A stretch of DNA of 64,000 nucleotides from Pseudomonas sp. REP124 (GCF_020164475.1 NZ_JAIQWX010000011.1:1-64000), one strand, 5' to 3'; counted from the first letter of the stretch, positions 7,414-18,560 are shown. A program made the numbers and translations. Notes: generated from the letters alone by a model not told the origin.

Positions 7414-9795
7414 TCACTTCCTTAACGTGGCGTTCAACCTTTGTTCGAGCGAGGTGAGGATGTTTTGCGTTGTGGAATTCACCTCATCGTCATTAAGAGT
7501 GCGCGATGGATGCTGCCAGGTCAAGCCGACGGCGAGGCTTTTTCTATCAGGATCAATGCCTTTACCCTGATACACGTCAAATAGCCTGAGGTCTGTCAGC
7601 CATTCGCCTGCATTTTCACGGATTACGTCCAGTACAGCCGAGGCTGCAACGTCCTGGTGTGCAATCAGTGCAAGGTCACGACGCACTTCAGGAAAGCGTG
7701 ACAACTCGTGGAATTTCGGCATTTTGCCCGACGCCACTTCCGCCAGAACCAGCTCGAAAACGAAAACCGGACGATCCAGACCCAGGGTTTTCGACAATTC
7801 AGGGTGGATGGCGCCGACGAAACCGACCAGACGACCTTCGCGTTCGATGCGCGCGGTTTGACCCGGGTGCAGCGCCGGGTGCTTGCCCGGTACGAAAGTG
7901 AACGCATCCAGTGCACCGGCGAAGCCCAGTACCGCTTCCACGTCAGCCTTGACGTCGAAGAAGTCGACCACGTCGCGACCTTGCGCCCAGCCTTCCGGCA
8001 GACGGCTACCGCAAACGACACCCGCCAGCATCGGCTCTTGCTTCAAGCCTTCCAGCTGACCCACGAAACGCAGACCGCTCTCGAACAGACGAACGCGATC
8101 CTGTTGACGGTTCAGGTTGTGCTGCAACGCCTTGACCAGACCCGGCCACAGCGACGAACGCATGGCCGCCATGTCGTTGGAAATCGGGTTGGCCAACAGC
8201 AACGGCTCGACACCCGGGTTGAACAGCTCGAACTGTTTCGGATCGATGAAGCTGTAGGTGATCGCTTCCTGATAGCCACGGGCAACCAGCAGACGACGCA
8301 GCTCGGGCAGATCGCTGCGGGCTTCAGCCTTGGCTTGTGGCGCCAGACGCGCTTGCGGGTAACGAACCGGCAGACGGTTGTAGCCGTACAGACGAGCCAG
8401 TTCTTCGATCAGGTCGACTTCCAGGCTGATGTCGAAGCGATGACTCGGCACTTCCACGCGCCACTGCCCTGCCCCTTCAGCCGTGACGACCAGACCCAGA
8501 CCGCTCAGCAGGCTTTCGACTTCAGCCGAATCCATTTCCATGCCCAGCATCTGGGTGATGCGCTGGGCACGCAGGGTGACCGGGGCAACTGACGGCAAGT
8601 GCTGCTCGCTGACGGTCTCGATGATCGGGCCGGCTTCGCCACCGGTGATTTCCAGCAGCAGGCCAGTGGCGCGCTCCATGGCTTCACGGGCCAGCTGCCA
8701 GTCCACGCCACGCTCGTAACGGTGCGAGGCATCGGTGTGCAGGCCGTAGGAACGGGCCTTGCCAGCGACGGCGATCTGATCGAAGAAAGCGCTTTCCAGG
8801 AAGATGTCGCGCGTGGTCGCGGTGTTGACGCCGCTGTGCTCGCCACCCATGACGCCGGCAATCGCCAGAGCGCGGGTGTGGTCGGCGATCACCAGCGTAT
8901 CGCTACGCAGACTGACTTCCTGACCGTCGAGCAGTACCAGCTTCTCGCCTTCTTCGGCCATGCGCACACGGATGCCGCCGTTGATTTCGGCGAGATCGAA
9001 GGCGTGCAGCGGTTGCCCCAGCTCGATCATCACGTAGTTGGTGATGTCGACGGCAGCGTCGATGCTGCGCACGTCGGCACGACGCAGACGCTCAACCATC
9101 CACAGCGGGGTTGGCTTGGACAGGTCGACGTTACGGATCACACGACCCAGGTAACGCGGGCAGGCAGCAGGTGCCAGCACTTCGACCGGACGCACTTCGT
9201 CGTGCGCAGCCGGTACCGCGTCAACGACGGGACGAGTTACCGGAGCGGCGTACAGTGCGCCGACCTCACGGGCCAGACCCGCCAGCGACAGGCAGTCGCC
9301 ACGGTTCGGGGTCAGGTCGACCTCGATGCTGGCATCGTCCAGTTTCAGGTATTCACGGATGTCCTGGCCCACTGGCGCATCCGCCGGCAGTTCCATCAGG
9401 CCATCGTTGCCCTCGCCCACTTGCAGTTCGGCTTGAGAGCACAGCATGCCGTTGGACTCAACGCCACGCAGCTTGGCTTTCTTGATCTTGAAGTCGCCCG
9501 GCAGTTCGGCACCGAGGGTGGCGAACGGGATCTTCAGGCCTGGCCGCACGTTTGGCGCGCCGCACACGACCTGGAAAGTCTCCGAGCCGTTGCTGACCTG
9601 ACAAACACGCAGCTTGTCGGCATCAGGGTGTTGTTCGGTGCTCAGCACCTCACCCACGATCACGCCGCTGAATTCGCCGGCGGCCGGAGTGACGCTATCG
9701 ACCTCGAGACCGGCCATCGACAGACGAGCAACCAGCTCATCGCGACTTACCTGCGGGCTAACCCAGCCACGCAGCCATTGTTCACTGAATTTCAT
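7414..9795 (-). CDS. pheT: Phenylalanine-tRNA ligase subunit beta
   Basis: 793 aa, full length. Order of domains: N-terminal B1/tRNA-binding OB domain (about 40-150, with 'ADKLRVCQVSNG' and 'VVCGAPNVRPG'), B3/B4 editing region (about 210-380), B5 (about 400-475), catalytic-like core (about 490-680), and a C-terminal ferredoxin-like anticodon-binding domain ('FPEVRRDLALI', 'QHPSRTLNDDEV'). It forms an alpha2beta2 enzyme with PheS, encoded 26 bases upstream in the same operon, and carries the editing site for mischarged tyrosine. Confidence 0.98.
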   Translation of the reverse strand: MKFSEQWLRGWVSPQVSRDELVARLSMAGLEVDSVTPAAGEFSGVIVGEVLSTEQHPDADKLRVCQVSNGSETFQVVCGAPNVRPGLKIPFATLGAELPGDFKIKKAKLRGVESNGMLCSQAELQVGEGNDGLMELPADAPVGQDIREYLKLDDASIEVDLTPNRGDCLSLAGLAREVGALYAAPVTRPVVDAVPAAHDEVRPVEVLAPAACPRYLGRVIRNVDLSKPTPLWMVERLRRADVRSIDAAVDITNYVMIELGQPLHAFDLAEINGGIRVRMAEEGEKLVLLDGQEVSLRSDTLVIADHTRALAIAGVMGGEHSGVNTATTRDIFLESAFFDQIAVAGKARSYGLHTDASHRYERGVDWQLAREAMERATGLLLEITGGEAGPIIETVSEQHLPSVAPVTLRAQRITQMLGMEMDSAEVESLLSGLGLVVTAEGAGQWRVEVPSHRFDISLEVDLIEELARLYGYNRLPVRYPQARLAPQAKAEARSDLPELRRLLVARGYQEAITYSFIDPKQFELFNPGVEPLLLANPISNDMAAMRSSLWPGLVKALQHNLNRQQDRVRLFESGLRFVGQLEGLKQEPMLAGVVCGSRLPEGWAQGRDVVDFFDVKADVEAVLGFAGALDAFTFVPGKHPALHPGQTARIEREGRLVGFVGAIHPELSKTLGLDRPVFVFELVLAEVASGKMPKFHELSRFPEVRRDLALIAHQDVAASAVLDVIRENAGEWLTDLRLFDVYQGKGIDPDRKSLAVGLTWQHPSRTLNDDEVNSTTQNILTSLEQRLNATLRK

Positions 9796-9821
9796 CCTGC
9801 TCTCCTAAGAATTCGTTACGA

Positions 9822-10892
<1,071 letters not shown>

Positions 10893-10947
10893 ATGACGTT
10901 TAACACCTGACCCCACAGAGGTGAGGTCGGGTGACTGTCGGGGGTAC

Positions 10948-11304
10948 TTAAGCCAAGGTGGCTTTAGCTTTCTCGACAATCGCAGCAAACGCCGCTTTTT
11001 CGTTCACTGCCAGATCAGCCAGAACCTTACGGTCGATCTCGATGGACGCTTTTTTCAGGCCGGCGATGAAACGGCTGTAGGACAGACCGTTGATACGAGC
11101 ACCAGCGTTGATACGAGCGATCCACAGAGCGCGGAACTGACGTTTTTTCTGACGACGGTCACGGTAGGCGTATTGGCCTGCCTTGATTACCGCTTGCTTG
11201 GCAACACGGAATACGCGCGAACGAGCGCCGTAGTAGCCTTTAGCAAGTTTCAGAATTTTTTTGTGACGCTTACGGGCAATGACGCCACGCTTTACACGAG
11301 CCAT
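10948..11304 (-). CDS. rplT: 50S ribosomal protein L20
   Basis: 118 aa, standard length, strongly basic N-terminus ('[20 protein letters not shown]') and the family motif '[16 protein letters not shown]'. It is an early assembly protein of the large subunit. In enterobacteria L20 represses rpmI-rplT translation; the rpmI leader here was not checked for the pseudoknot. It is 28 bases after rpmI. Confidence 0.99.
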   Translation of the reverse strand: MARVKRGVIARKRHKKILKLAKGYYGARSRVFRVAKQAVIKAGQYAYRDRRQKKRQFRALWIARINAGARINGLSYSRFIAGLKKASIEIDRKVLADLAVNEKAAFAAIVEKAKATLA

Positions 11305-11332
11305 GAGTTACTTCCTCTATTCTTGACTAAAA

Positions 11333-11527
11333 TTAACGAAGGCGCAGCATGCGCTCGACTTTTGCCACGTCGGACGGATGCAGCAAGCTGCTACCGCGCA
11401 GTTGACGCTTACGCTTGGTCGACATTTTGGTCAGGATGTGGCTCTTGAAAGCGTGTTTATGCTTGATGCCGTTAGCAGTTTTCAGAAACCGCTTAGCTGC
11501 ACCACTTTTGGTTTTCATCTTTGGCAT
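11333..11527 (-). CDS. rpmI: 50S ribosomal protein L35
   Basis: 64 aa, standard length. The basic sequence includes '[20 protein letters not shown]', '[16 protein letters not shown]' and the C-terminal 'VERMLRLR'. It lies between infC and rplT in the conserved operon. Confidence 0.99.
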   Translation of the reverse strand: MPKMKTKSGAAKRFLKTANGIKHKHAFKSHILTKMSTKRKRQLRGSSLLHPSDVAKVERMLRLR

Positions 11528-11587
11528 GTTCGGATACTCCGCATTCAGTTGATAAACATAATCAGAAGGCCTGCCGTGCCCTGTTGA

Positions 11588-12139
11588 TTATTTCTTCTTT
11601 TTCGGGGCGATGACCATGATCAGCTGGCGTCCTTCCATCTTAGGATGCTGTTCGACCGAACCGTACTCGAGCAAGTCACCTTCAACTCGCTTGAGGAGTT
11701 CCATCCCCAGCTCCTGGTGGGCCATCTCACGGCCGCGGAATCGCAAGGATACCTTGGCCCTGTCCCCGTCACTCAGGAAACGTACCAGGTTGCGTAGTTT
11801 TACCTGGTAATCCCCTTCCTCCGTCCCTGGACGAAACTTGATTTCTTTTACCTGAATCTGCTTCTGGTTCTTCTTCGCCGCTGCAATCTGTTTCTTCTTT
11901 TCGAAGATCGATTTGCCGTAGTCCATCACCCGGCAAACAGGCGGGACTGCGTCAGCGGAAATTTCTACCAGATCAAGCTTGGCTTCTTCAGCAATACGAA
12001 GCGCTTCATCAATCGAGACGATGCCAATCTGCTCGCCGTCAGCGCCAATTAACCGAACCTCGCGTGCCGAGATATTCTCGTTGATCGGGGCTTTCGGTGC
12101 AGTTCGTTTATCTTGTCTCATATCACGCTTAATAATAAT
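11588..12139 (-). CDS. infC: Translation initiation factor IF-3, AUU start
   Basis: IF-3 binds the 30S subunit and rejects non-canonical start codons. The N-domain ('[19 protein letters not shown]') and C-domain ('[19 protein letters not shown]', '[15 protein letters not shown]') are complete. The first in-frame ATG (12121) would drop a conserved lead (Ile-Ile-Lys-Arg-Asp). Upstream lie three consecutive ATT codons (12139-12131) preceded by CGGAG, so the true start is an ATT, giving up to 183 aa. The first ATT shares one base with the thrS stop (TAATT). An AUU start is the known basis of IF-3 autoregulation in E. coli. Which of the three ATT codons is used cannot be settled by eye. Confidence 0.95.
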   Translation of the reverse strand: MIIKRDMRQDKRTAPKAPINENISAREVRLIGADGEQIGIVSIDEALRIAEEAKLDLVEISADAVPPVCRVMDYGKSIFEKKKQIAAAKKNQKQIQVKEIKFRPGTEEGDYQVKLRNLVRFLSDGDRAKVSLRFRGREMAHQELGMELLKRVEGDLLEYGSVEQHPKMEGRQLIMVIAPKKKK

Positions 12140-14061
12140 TACTCCGAATCTTGGCGACCACGCCGGGAAACCGCTTGCGCGAGGAACTCGGAGAATTGGG
12201 CGACGGGCATCGAGCCCAGGTCAGCACCTTCACGAGTGCGCACAGCGACAGTCTGCGTCTCGACTTCCTTATCTCCAATAACCAAGAGATAGGGAACCTT
12301 GAGCAAGGTATGCTCGCGGATTTTAAAGCCGATCTTTTCATTTCTCAAGTCAGACTTGGCACGAAACCCGCTTTCGTTGAGAGTTTTTTCTACCTGGGCG
12401 ACAAAATCTGCCTGTTTATCAGTGATATTCATCACCACAGCCTGCGTCGGCGCGAGCCACGCAGGGAATGCACCCTCGTAGTGTTCGATCAGAATTCCGA
12501 CGAAACGCTCGAACGAGCCAAGAATCGCCCGGTGCAACATCACCGGATGCTTGCGGCTGTTGTCCTCGGATACGAACTCGGCACCCAGACGGACAGGCAG
12601 GTTGAAATCGAGCTGCAGGGTACCACACTGCCAGACACGGCCCAGGCAATCTTTCAGCGAGAATTCGATCTTCGGACCGTAGAACGCACCCTCACCCGGC
12701 TGCAGATCGTACGGCAGGCCCGCGCTATCGAGGGCTGCGGCCAGGGCAGCTTCGGCGCGATCCCACAACTCGTCGGAACCGACGCGTTTTTCCGGACGAG
12801 TGGACAGCTTCATCTCGATGTCCTTGAAGCCGAAGTCGGCGTAGACATCCATGGTCAGCTTGATGAAGGCGGCAGATTCGGCCTGCATCTGCTCTTCAGT
12901 GCAGAAGATGTGAGCATCGTCCTGAGTGAACGCACGCACGCGCATGATGCCGTGCAAGGCACCCGATGGCTCGTTACGGTGGCAGGCACCGAATTCGGCC
13001 AGGCGCATCGGCAGCTCGCGGTAGCTCTTCAGGCCCTGGTTGAACACCTGCACGTGGCAAGGGCAGTTCATTGGCTTGATGGCGTAGTCGCGGCTTTCCG
13101 ACTCGGTGGTGAACATGTTGTCGGCGTAGTTGGCCCAGTGGCCGGACTTTTCCCACAGGCTGCGATCAACGACCTGAGGCGTCTTGATCTCGAGGTAGCC
13201 GTTGTCGCGCTGCACCTTGCGCATGTACTGCTCGAGCACCTGATACAGGGTCCAGCCGTTCGGGTGCCAGAACACCATGCCCGGCGCTTCTTCCTGGGTG
13301 TGGAACAGGCCCAGGCGCTTGCCGATCTTGCGGTGATCGCGCTTTTCCGCTTCTTCGATGCGCTGGATGTAGGCGGCCAGCTGCTTCTTGTCAGCCCATG
13401 CGGTGCCGTAGACGCGCTGCAATTGCTCGTTCTTGGCATCGCCGCGCCAGTAGGCGCCGGACAGCTTGGTGAGCTTGAAGGATTTCAGGAAGCGGGTGTT
13501 CGGCACGTGCGGGCCACGGCACATGTCGACGTATTCTTCGTGATAGTACAGGCCCATGGCCTGTTCATTCGGCATGTCCTCGACCAGACGCAGCTTGTAA
13601 TCTTCGCCACGGGCCTTGAACACTTCGATCACTTCGGCGCGCGGAGTGACTTTCTTGATCACGTCGTAATCTTTCTCGATCAGCTGCTGCATGCGCTGCT
13701 CGATCGCCGCCATGTCGTCCGGAGTGAAAGGACGCTCGTAGGCGATGTCGTAATAGAAGCCTTCGTCGATGACCGGACCGATGACCATTTTGGCGGTCGG
13801 GTACAACTGCTTGACCGCATGGCCAACCAGGTGAGCGCAGGAGTGACGAATGATCTCCAGCCCCTCTTCATCCTTTGGCGTGATGATTTGCAGCGTAGCG
13901 TCGCTGTCGATGATGTCGCTGGCGTCGGCCAGCTTGCCATTGACCTTGCCGGCCACGGTGGCCTTGGCAAGACCCGCACCGATGGATGCGGCGACCTCGG
14001 CGATGGACACCGGGTGGTCGAATGAACGTTGACTGCCGTCGGGAAGAGTAATAGTTGGCAT
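12139..14061 (-). CDS. thrS: Threonine-tRNA ligase
   Basis: 640 aa, full length. TGS domain (1-62, '[18 protein letters not shown]'), tRNA-SAD editing domain (about 65-225, with '[16 protein letters not shown]'), class II core with '[10 protein letters not shown]' giving the zinc Cys and motif 2 '[18 protein letters not shown]', and the anticodon-binding C-domain (about 540-640). Start ATG 14061 has GGAGG before it; the frame extends upstream to 14094 without support. First gene of the translation operon; its leader carries an anticodon-arm-like hairpin at 14081-14101. Confidence 0.98.
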   Translation of the reverse strand: MPTITLPDGSQRSFDHPVSIAEVAASIGAGLAKATVAGKVNGKLADASDIIDSDATLQIITPKDEEGLEIIRHSCAHLVGHAVKQLYPTAKMVIGPVIDEGFYYDIAYERPFTPDDMAAIEQRMQQLIEKDYDVIKKVTPRAEVIEVFKARGEDYKLRLVEDMPNEQAMGLYYHEEYVDMCRGPHVPNTRFLKSFKLTKLSGAYWRGDAKNEQLQRVYGTAWADKKQLAAYIQRIEEAEKRDHRKIGKRLGLFHTQEEAPGMVFWHPNGWTLYQVLEQYMRKVQRDNGYLEIKTPQVVDRSLWEKSGHWANYADNMFTTESESRDYAIKPMNCPCHVQVFNQGLKSYRELPMRLAEFGACHRNEPSGALHGIMRVRAFTQDDAHIFCTEEQMQAESAAFIKLTMDVYADFGFKDIEMKLSTRPEKRVGSDELWDRAEAALAAALDSAGLPYDLQPGEGAFYGPKIEFSLKDCLGRVWQCGTLQLDFNLPVRLGAEFVSEDNSRKHPVMLHRAILGSFERFVGILIEHYEGAFPAWLAPTQAVVMNITDKQADFVAQVEKTLNESGFRAKSDLRNEKIGFKIREHTLLKVPYLLVIGDKEVETQTVAVRTREGADLGSMPVAQFSEFLAQAVSRRGRQDSE

Positions 14062-14080
14062 GGCGCCTCCTCTCCTAGTG

Positions 14081-14101
14081 GTGACCCCTACCAAAGGTCA
14101 C
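14081..14101 (-). promoter_or_regulatory. Candidate thrS translational operator mimicking the tRNA-Thr anticodon arm
   Basis: On the minus strand the 21-base element is GTGACC-T-TTGGTAG-G-GGTCAC: six Watson-Crick pairs plus one U-G pair close a seven-base loop, U-U-G-G-U-A-G. The loop has the size of an anticodon loop, with U at the position of conserved U33 and GGU, the tRNA-Thr anticodon for ACC/ACU, at 34-36. It ends 19 bases before the thrS ATG. In E. coli, ThrRS represses its own mRNA by binding such mimics; the same role is inferred here. Confidence 0.6.
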
Positions 14102-14433
14102 GTGGGTTGGGATGAGCCAGTACAAGATCCGATCCAGGCCATTCAATGACGAACGCCTGCCTTACAGCGGCAGGAGCCTTGCGGCCAACCGGAAACCGAA
14201 CCAGAGTGACTGGGATTCAAATCAGGATTATTCGGGTTTCTGCCGCGGCCGGGACTGAAGGTCGACCGGCGCCTGCAAGCGCCCGAGCGCAGCATCCTAG
14301 CACAGATGAACGGTCGTGGCGGCGCGAAGGTTGGCGACGGCGCAAATCCGGCGTTTTTATGCCAGAGTGATGAACTAGATCGCCGCTTTACCCCTCAGAT
14401 AACAAGACATTGACCCACAAGGAGCATCCCGGC
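14102..14433. other. Intergenic stretch between divergent thrS and a small secreted-protein gene
   Basis: 332 bases that must hold the promoters of the thrS operon (leftward) and the gene at 14434 (rightward). I see no tRNA gene, no repeat and no convincing -35/-10 pair. Short open frames here lack ribosome sites. Confidence 0.5.
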
Positions 14434-14736
14434 ATGCGTCTGAATCGTTTATTCGCTGTAGTCGCACCTATCGTTCTGTCGCTACCGCTGGCCGCCCACG
14501 CCGACTGGCCCAAGGGCGAGCGCGAGAAGTATATGGCGCAGTGCACCCAGGCTGCCGAGCAACAGATCGGTGCAGCCGCGGCAAAAGCCCACTGCGCTTG
14601 CGGGGCCGACGCGATCAAATCGTACCCGGCCAAGGACCTACAGGCCCTGATGGACAACCAGGCCAGTGACGCCCTGAAACAACAGGCCCTGACCCAGATC
14701 AGCAAGTGCAAGGCCAACAATCCGGCGAAAAAATAA
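14434..14736 (+). CDS. Small secreted hypothetical protein
   Basis: 100 aa. A classical signal peptide ('LFAVVAPIVLSLPLAAHA') ends about residue 22. The mature part is helical and Lys/Ala-rich with four cysteines (one in 'YMAQCTQAAE', two in 'AHCACGADA', one in 'ISKCKANN'), probably two disulfides in the periplasm. Start ATG 14434 follows AAGGAG. Family not recognised; function unknown. Confidence 0.8.
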   Translation: MRLNRLFAVVAPIVLSLPLAAHADWPKGEREKYMAQCTQAAEQQIGAAAAKAHCACGADAIKSYPAKDLQALMDNQASDALKQQALTQISKCKANNPAKK

Positions 14737-15027
14737 GCCTGACCGAGCCTGCAAACGGGTTTTCCGAGGGGAAAAAGTCCCGGAAAGGTCATTTTTCCTG
14801 TGATTTATGCAGGTTTTACAGCTTTTTTTATCGTCTTTACGTTCGGCTGAAAGCCTTTTAAAACGGGGCTTTCAGCGATAACGGGCAACAAAGAATGTGC
14901 GACTGTAGGGCAAACAGCTGCCTCGGGGGGCTCCCAAAGCGAACATTTCGACTATGATACCCGGGTGTGCCCAGTTGGCCTGAGCAGCACAGTACTACTG
15001 AAAATATATGTTTCTTGGAGATACACC

Positions 15028-15240
15028 ATGTCTAATCGCCAAACCGGCACCGTTAAATGGTTCAACGATGAAAAAGGCTTCGGCTTCATCACTCCTCAAG
15101 GTGGCGGTGACGACCTGTTCGTACACTTCAAAGCTATCGAAAGCGACGGTTTCAAAAGCCTGAAAGAAGGCCAAACCGTATCCTTCGTGGCTGAGAAAGG
15201 CCAAAAGGGTATGCAAGCTGCTCAAGTTCGCCCAGAGTAA
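15028..15240 (+). CDS. Cold-shock protein (CspA family)
   Basis: 70 aa, a single cold-shock OB domain with RNP1 'GFGFIT' and RNP2-type 'DLFVHF' motifs, plus the usual '[13 protein letters not shown]' start. It binds single-stranded nucleic acid as an RNA chaperone. Start ATG 15028 follows TTGGAG. TATGAT at 14953-14958 is a possible -10 box, which would leave a leader of about 65 bases; no good -35 is seen. Several paralogues exist in each Pseudomonas genome, so no gene number is given. Confidence 0.97.
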   Translation: MSNRQTGTVKWFNDEKGFGFITPQGGGDDLFVHFKAIESDGFKSLKEGQTVSFVAEKGQKGMQAAQVRPE

Positions 15241-15254
15241 TTTCCAGGCGCACT

Positions 15255-15286
15255 AAAAAACCCCGTCCATGTGACGGGGTTTTTTG
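15255..15286 (+). terminator. Intrinsic terminator of the cold-shock gene
   Basis: CCCCGTC (15261-15267) pairs with GACGGGG (15273-15279), flanked by AAAAAA and followed by TTTTTTG; works in both directions. Confidence 0.95.
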
Positions 15287-15310
15287 TGGGTGATGCAAAC
15301 GTCCGGATGA

Positions 15311-15631
15311 TCAGCCGCAGTTGACGCGGATCACGACCCGACTGGCATCGGTGTTGAGGTTCAGACGGTCGGAACGGTATTCCAGCGTGATCATGTCGTT
15401 AGGCTGGAGGAACCGGGCCATTTGCGCACCGGAACGGGTACGCGCCTGCTCCAGCAGTTCGGGCGAAGCCTGTTTGCCAACGGCAAATTCGGCCGCCTTG
15501 GCCTCACAACGGCTATGACCCGAGTCAGTCGTCGTTTCAGGGTTTGTGGTCGACTCGGATGTACCCGTGCTGCAGCCCGACAGCATGGCAACGGCCAACA
15601 AAGCACCCAATGACGCGAACTTCCAAGGCAT
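15311..15631 (-). CDS. I78-family peptidase inhibitor lipoprotein
   Basis: 106 aa. Lipobox 'VAMLSGC' (Cys about residue 20), a Ser/Thr-rich linker, then the I78 inhibitor fold: Cys in 'SRCEAKAAEFAVGKQAS', 'RSGAQMARFLQPNDMITLEY', 'RLNLNTDASRVVIRVNCG'. The two cysteines probably form the conserved disulfide. Members inhibit serine proteases from the envelope. Start at 15631 follows GGAGG. Confidence 0.85.
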   Translation of the reverse strand: MPWKFASLGALLAVAMLSGCSTGTSESTTNPETTTDSGHSRCEAKAAEFAVGKQASPELLEQARTRSGAQMARFLQPNDMITLEYRSDRLNLNTDASRVVIRVNCG

Positions 15632-15781
15632 GAAGCCTCCTTATTTCCAGAGATAAGCTGAGATCTTGCGACCGCCAATACGGCGATTGGTTTCACAGGC
15701 CGTTATCGATGATAAACGGCGAGTTTGCCTGACCATCGCCCCGCCCTTCACACTGCAATCGTGACTGAATATGAACAGCGC

Positions 15782-16087
15782 TCAATAGACGTCGATATAG
15801 TCGAACGCCGGCTTGGGCCAATTCTGCTTCAGCGCATTGAAAATCTGCATGACCCAGACCTCGTCGCTGGCGGCGACCCGGCCGACATAACCCGAGCCCT
15901 TGGCCCAGGTTTCCAGGCGAAACAGCAAGCCATCGATATCGGTGCCGCCGACGACTCCCGATGAAATATAGGCGATGCCACCCTTGGTCACACGCAGTTG
16001 CGTGTGCTCATTGTCGCTGGCCGACGCGAGCATTTGACGCACGGCTTCAAGGGTCAAGCCGTCAGGGTTGTTCAGATCGATCTGCAC
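15782..16087 (-). CDS. Conserved hypothetical protein (101 aa)
   Basis: No family recognised. Soluble, no signal peptide; N-terminal 'GLTLEAVRQMLASASDNEHT' reads as a helix after a Asn/Asp turn, then beta-rich segments and a C-terminal 'PAFDYIDVY'. Codon use matches neighbours. It stands alone on the minus strand, about 65 bases past the stop of a longer leftward operon's neighbour. Confidence 0.7.
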   Translation of the reverse strand: MQIDLNNPDGLTLEAVRQMLASASDNEHTQLRVTKGGIAYISSGVVGGTDIDGLLFRLETWAKGSGYVGRVAASDEVWVMQIFNALKQNWPKPAFDYIDVY

Positions 16088-16151
16088 AGCGCAATCCTTG
16101 AAAAGTCCTCAAAGACCCAGTGTCGCATAGCGGACCCGGCATAAGAACCTG

Positions 16152-17180
16152 CTACTTCAACCGCGCCAGACGCTCCACCAGCAGATCGAAGAAACCATCG
16201 GCATCGCCGCCCTCGACCCAAAACGCATTTTTCGGCGCCCTGAGGCCGTCGTGCCAGTCGACGATGGTCTGGCCGAACGCCGGGCCCTCACTGCTATCGA
16301 CCACCACGTTCACCTCGCGCCCGGTGAACAACTGGGGCTTGAGCAGATAGGCGATCACCGTCGCGTCATGCACCGGGCCACCCGGAATGCCGTAGTGCGC
16401 CATGTCGGCTTTGATGTAGTCATTGAGAATATCGACCACCAGCTTGCTGGCGTGATTGTTCAGCGCAGCGATCTTGTTCAGGCGAGCTTCGCTGGTGAGG
16501 ATCTTGTGGGTCACGTCCAGCGACAGATAGGTCAGTTTGACGCCACTCTTGAGTACCACCTCGGCCGCCTGCGGATCGGCGAACAGGTTGAACTCGGCCA
16601 CCGGCGTGATATTCCCGCCGTTGAAGTGCGCACCGCCCATGATCACCACTTCCTTGATGCCTTGAACGATGCCCGGCTCCTGGATCAATGCGAGCGCCAG
16701 ATTGGTCTGCGGCCCGAGCATGGCGATGGTGATGCTGTGAGGCTTGGCCGCCATCAGCGTATCGATCAGATAATCGATGGCGTTGCCTTCCGCCAGGCCT
16801 TTTTTCGGTTCATGGACAGGCACGCCCGACAGCCCTTCCACGCCATGAATGTTCTCGGCGTAGATGGGAGTGCGCATCATCGGTTTCTTCGCGCCGGCGT
16901 AAACCGGCACGTCCTCGCGCCCTACCCACTCCCGCGCCAGCCGCGCATTACGCGAAGTCTTGTCCAGGCGCACGTTGCCGGCAACGGTGGTCAGCGCACG
17001 AATGTTCAGCTCCTGCGGCGAGGCCAGCGCGAACAGCAAGGCCACCACATCGTCGGCACCAGGATCGGTGTCGATGATCAGATCGATTTTTTCCGCCGCA
17101 TGGGCGCCAGTGGCGGTCATCAGGGACAAAAGCAGCAGACTCCGAAACAGGTGATGCAGTTTGCGGGCACAACGATACAT
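16152..17180 (-). CDS. Secreted inosine/uridine-preferring nucleoside hydrolase
   Basis: 342 aa. A signal peptide (about residues 1-28, basic start then a Leu-rich core ending 'TATGAHAA') precedes a nucleoside hydrolase domain with the Ca-binding 'IIDTDPGADDVVALLFAL' motif, 'GPQTNLALAL' and 'VHDATVIAYLL'. It cleaves ribonucleosides to base and ribose. It is the last gene of the rbs operon (37 bases after rbsD), so it probably releases ribose in the periplasm for capture by RbsB. Start ATG 17180 follows AAGGAG. Confidence 0.93.
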   Translation of the reverse strand: MYRCARKLHHLFRSLLLLSLMTATGAHAAEKIDLIIDTDPGADDVVALLFALASPQELNIRALTTVAGNVRLDKTSRNARLAREWVGREDVPVYAGAKKPMMRTPIYAENIHGVEGLSGVPVHEPKKGLAEGNAIDYLIDTLMAAKPHSITIAMLGPQTNLALALIQEPGIVQGIKEVVIMGGAHFNGGNITPVAEFNLFADPQAAEVVLKSGVKLTYLSLDVTHKILTSEARLNKIAALNNHASKLVVDILNDYIKADMAHYGIPGGPVHDATVIAYLLKPQLFTGREVNVVVDSSEGPAFGQTIVDWHDGLRAPKNAFWVEGGDADGFFDLLVERLARLK

Positions 17181-17217
17181 GGCGCACTCCTTGCGCAAAA
17201 TGGAAAACAACAATCCG

Positions 17218-17622
17218 TCAGAACGTCACTCCGGCGACCAGCACGATGTTGCAGTACGGCTGGCATTCACCGGTGCGCACAACCGCTTTTGCTTGTCGAC
17301 TGAGCACCTTGAACTGCTCGTGACTGAGCAACTCGCGCCGACCCAGCGCACCTTCGACATTCAGCTCGTCCAAGGTCACCAGGGCCGTCGGTTTCTTCTG
17401 CAGGATTTCCTCGGCCAGGACATGGCTTTCGACCTGCATTTCGCTGAGCACGACCTTCAGGGTGCCGATGAAATCCGGTACGCCATGGGTCAGGGCAAGG
17501 TCGATCAGTTCAACGCCCGGCGGCACGGGCAGCCCCGCGTCGCCGATCACTACTTTGTCGCCGTGGCCGAGGGAGGCGATCAGTCGCGACAACGCGACGT
17601 TGAGCAAGGGAGTCTTTTTCAT
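17218..17622 (-). CDS. rbsD: D-ribose pyranase
   Basis: 134 aa, usual length. RbsD/FucU fold with '[17 protein letters not shown]' carrying the catalytic His and Asp, and the C-terminal '[18 protein letters not shown]'. It converts beta-pyranose to furanose ribose for the kinase. Its ATG overlaps the rbsK stop by four bases (ATGA type). Confidence 0.97.
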   Translation of the reverse strand: MKKTPLLNVALSRLIASLGHGDKVVIGDAGLPVPPGVELIDLALTHGVPDFIGTLKVVLSEMQVESHVLAEEILQKKPTALVTLDELNVEGALGRRELLSHEQFKVLSRQAKAVVRTGECQPYCNIVLVAGVTF

Positions 17623-18536
17623 GGTGTATTGAACGCCTGGACTTCGGACAAGGTAGGAATCGAGGGTTGCGCGCCAGCCCGGGTGACCGACAATGCGGCG
17701 GCGACCTGCCCGAAACGGATCGCCTCGGCTTCACTTTTACCGCTGGCCAACGCGGCAGCGAAACCACCGACAAAGGTATCGCCCGCGGCGGTGGTATCGA
17801 CCGCCTTCACCGTCGGCGCAGGAGAATGCTCGAAGCGCTGGCCATCGGCGAACAGCGCGCCCTGGGCACCGAGGGTGATGATCACTTTGCCGGCGCCCAT
17901 TTCGATCAGGCGCGTCGCGGCTGTTTCAGCCGTCTCCCGGGAATCCACCGGCAGGCCGCTGAGTGCCGACGCTTCGCTCTCATTGGGAATCAGGTAATCG
18001 ATGTTGGCGTACCAGTCCGCCGGTAGTGGACCGCTGGCCGGCGCCGGATTGAGGATCACGGTCTTGCCCAGCTCCCGACCGCGCTTGAGCGCGTGGCCCA
18101 CGGTGGCATAAGGGACTTCCAGCTGGCAGATGATCACATCGGCAGCCTGCAGGACCTGATCAAAGCATCCGATCAGGGCTGGGGTCAGTTCGCCGTTGGC
18201 GCCAGCCACGATCACGATCGCATTCTGGCTGTTGTCGTCGACCACAATCAGCGCCACGCCGGTGGAACCGGCCACGGTGCTGACCGCCTGGCAATCGATC
18301 TGCTCGGCCATCAAGGCCGCGCGAAGCTCGGCGCCATAGGCATCGCTGCCCACACAGCCGACCATCGACACTTGCGCTCCCAGTCGCGCGGCGGCCACGG
18401 CCTGATTCGCCCCCTTGCCGCCCGATACCGTGGCGAACGACTGGCCGATCAGCGTTTCACCGCCTCGCGGCAGCCGTGGCGCCCGGGTCACCAGGTCCAT
18501 GTTCAGGCTGCCTATCACCACTACTTTTGCTGGCAT
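17619..18536 (-). CDS. rbsK: Ribokinase
   Basis: 305 aa PfkB-family kinase: '[20 protein letters not shown]' and '[15 protein letters not shown]' at the N-terminus (sugar site) and '[18 protein letters not shown]' with the catalytic Asp. It forms ribose 5-phosphate. It sits between rbsR and rbsD in the same direction. Confidence 0.97.
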   Translation of the reverse strand: MPAKVVVIGSLNMDLVTRAPRLPRGGETLIGQSFATVSGGKGANQAVAAARLGAQVSMVGCVGSDAYGAELRAALMAEQIDCQAVSTVAGSTGVALIVVDDNSQNAIVIVAGANGELTPALIGCFDQVLQAADVIICQLEVPYATVGHALKRGRELGKTVILNPAPASGPLPADWYANIDYLIPNESEASALSGLPVDSRETAETAATRLIEMGAGKVIITLGAQGALFADGQRFEHSPAPTVKAVDTTAAGDTFVGGFAAALASGKSEAEAIRFGQVAAALSVTRAGAQPSIPTLSEVQAFNTP

Positions 18537-18560
18537 TTCTCACTACTCATTCATTCGGTT

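Noticed and set aside
12151..14025. 624-codon open frame opposite thrS
   Set aside because: Antisense shadow; thrS is unambiguous.
14146..14370. Possible tRNA gene upstream of thrS
   Set aside because: I looked because a tRNA lies near thrS in some pseudomonads; no cloverleaf or CCA could be formed.
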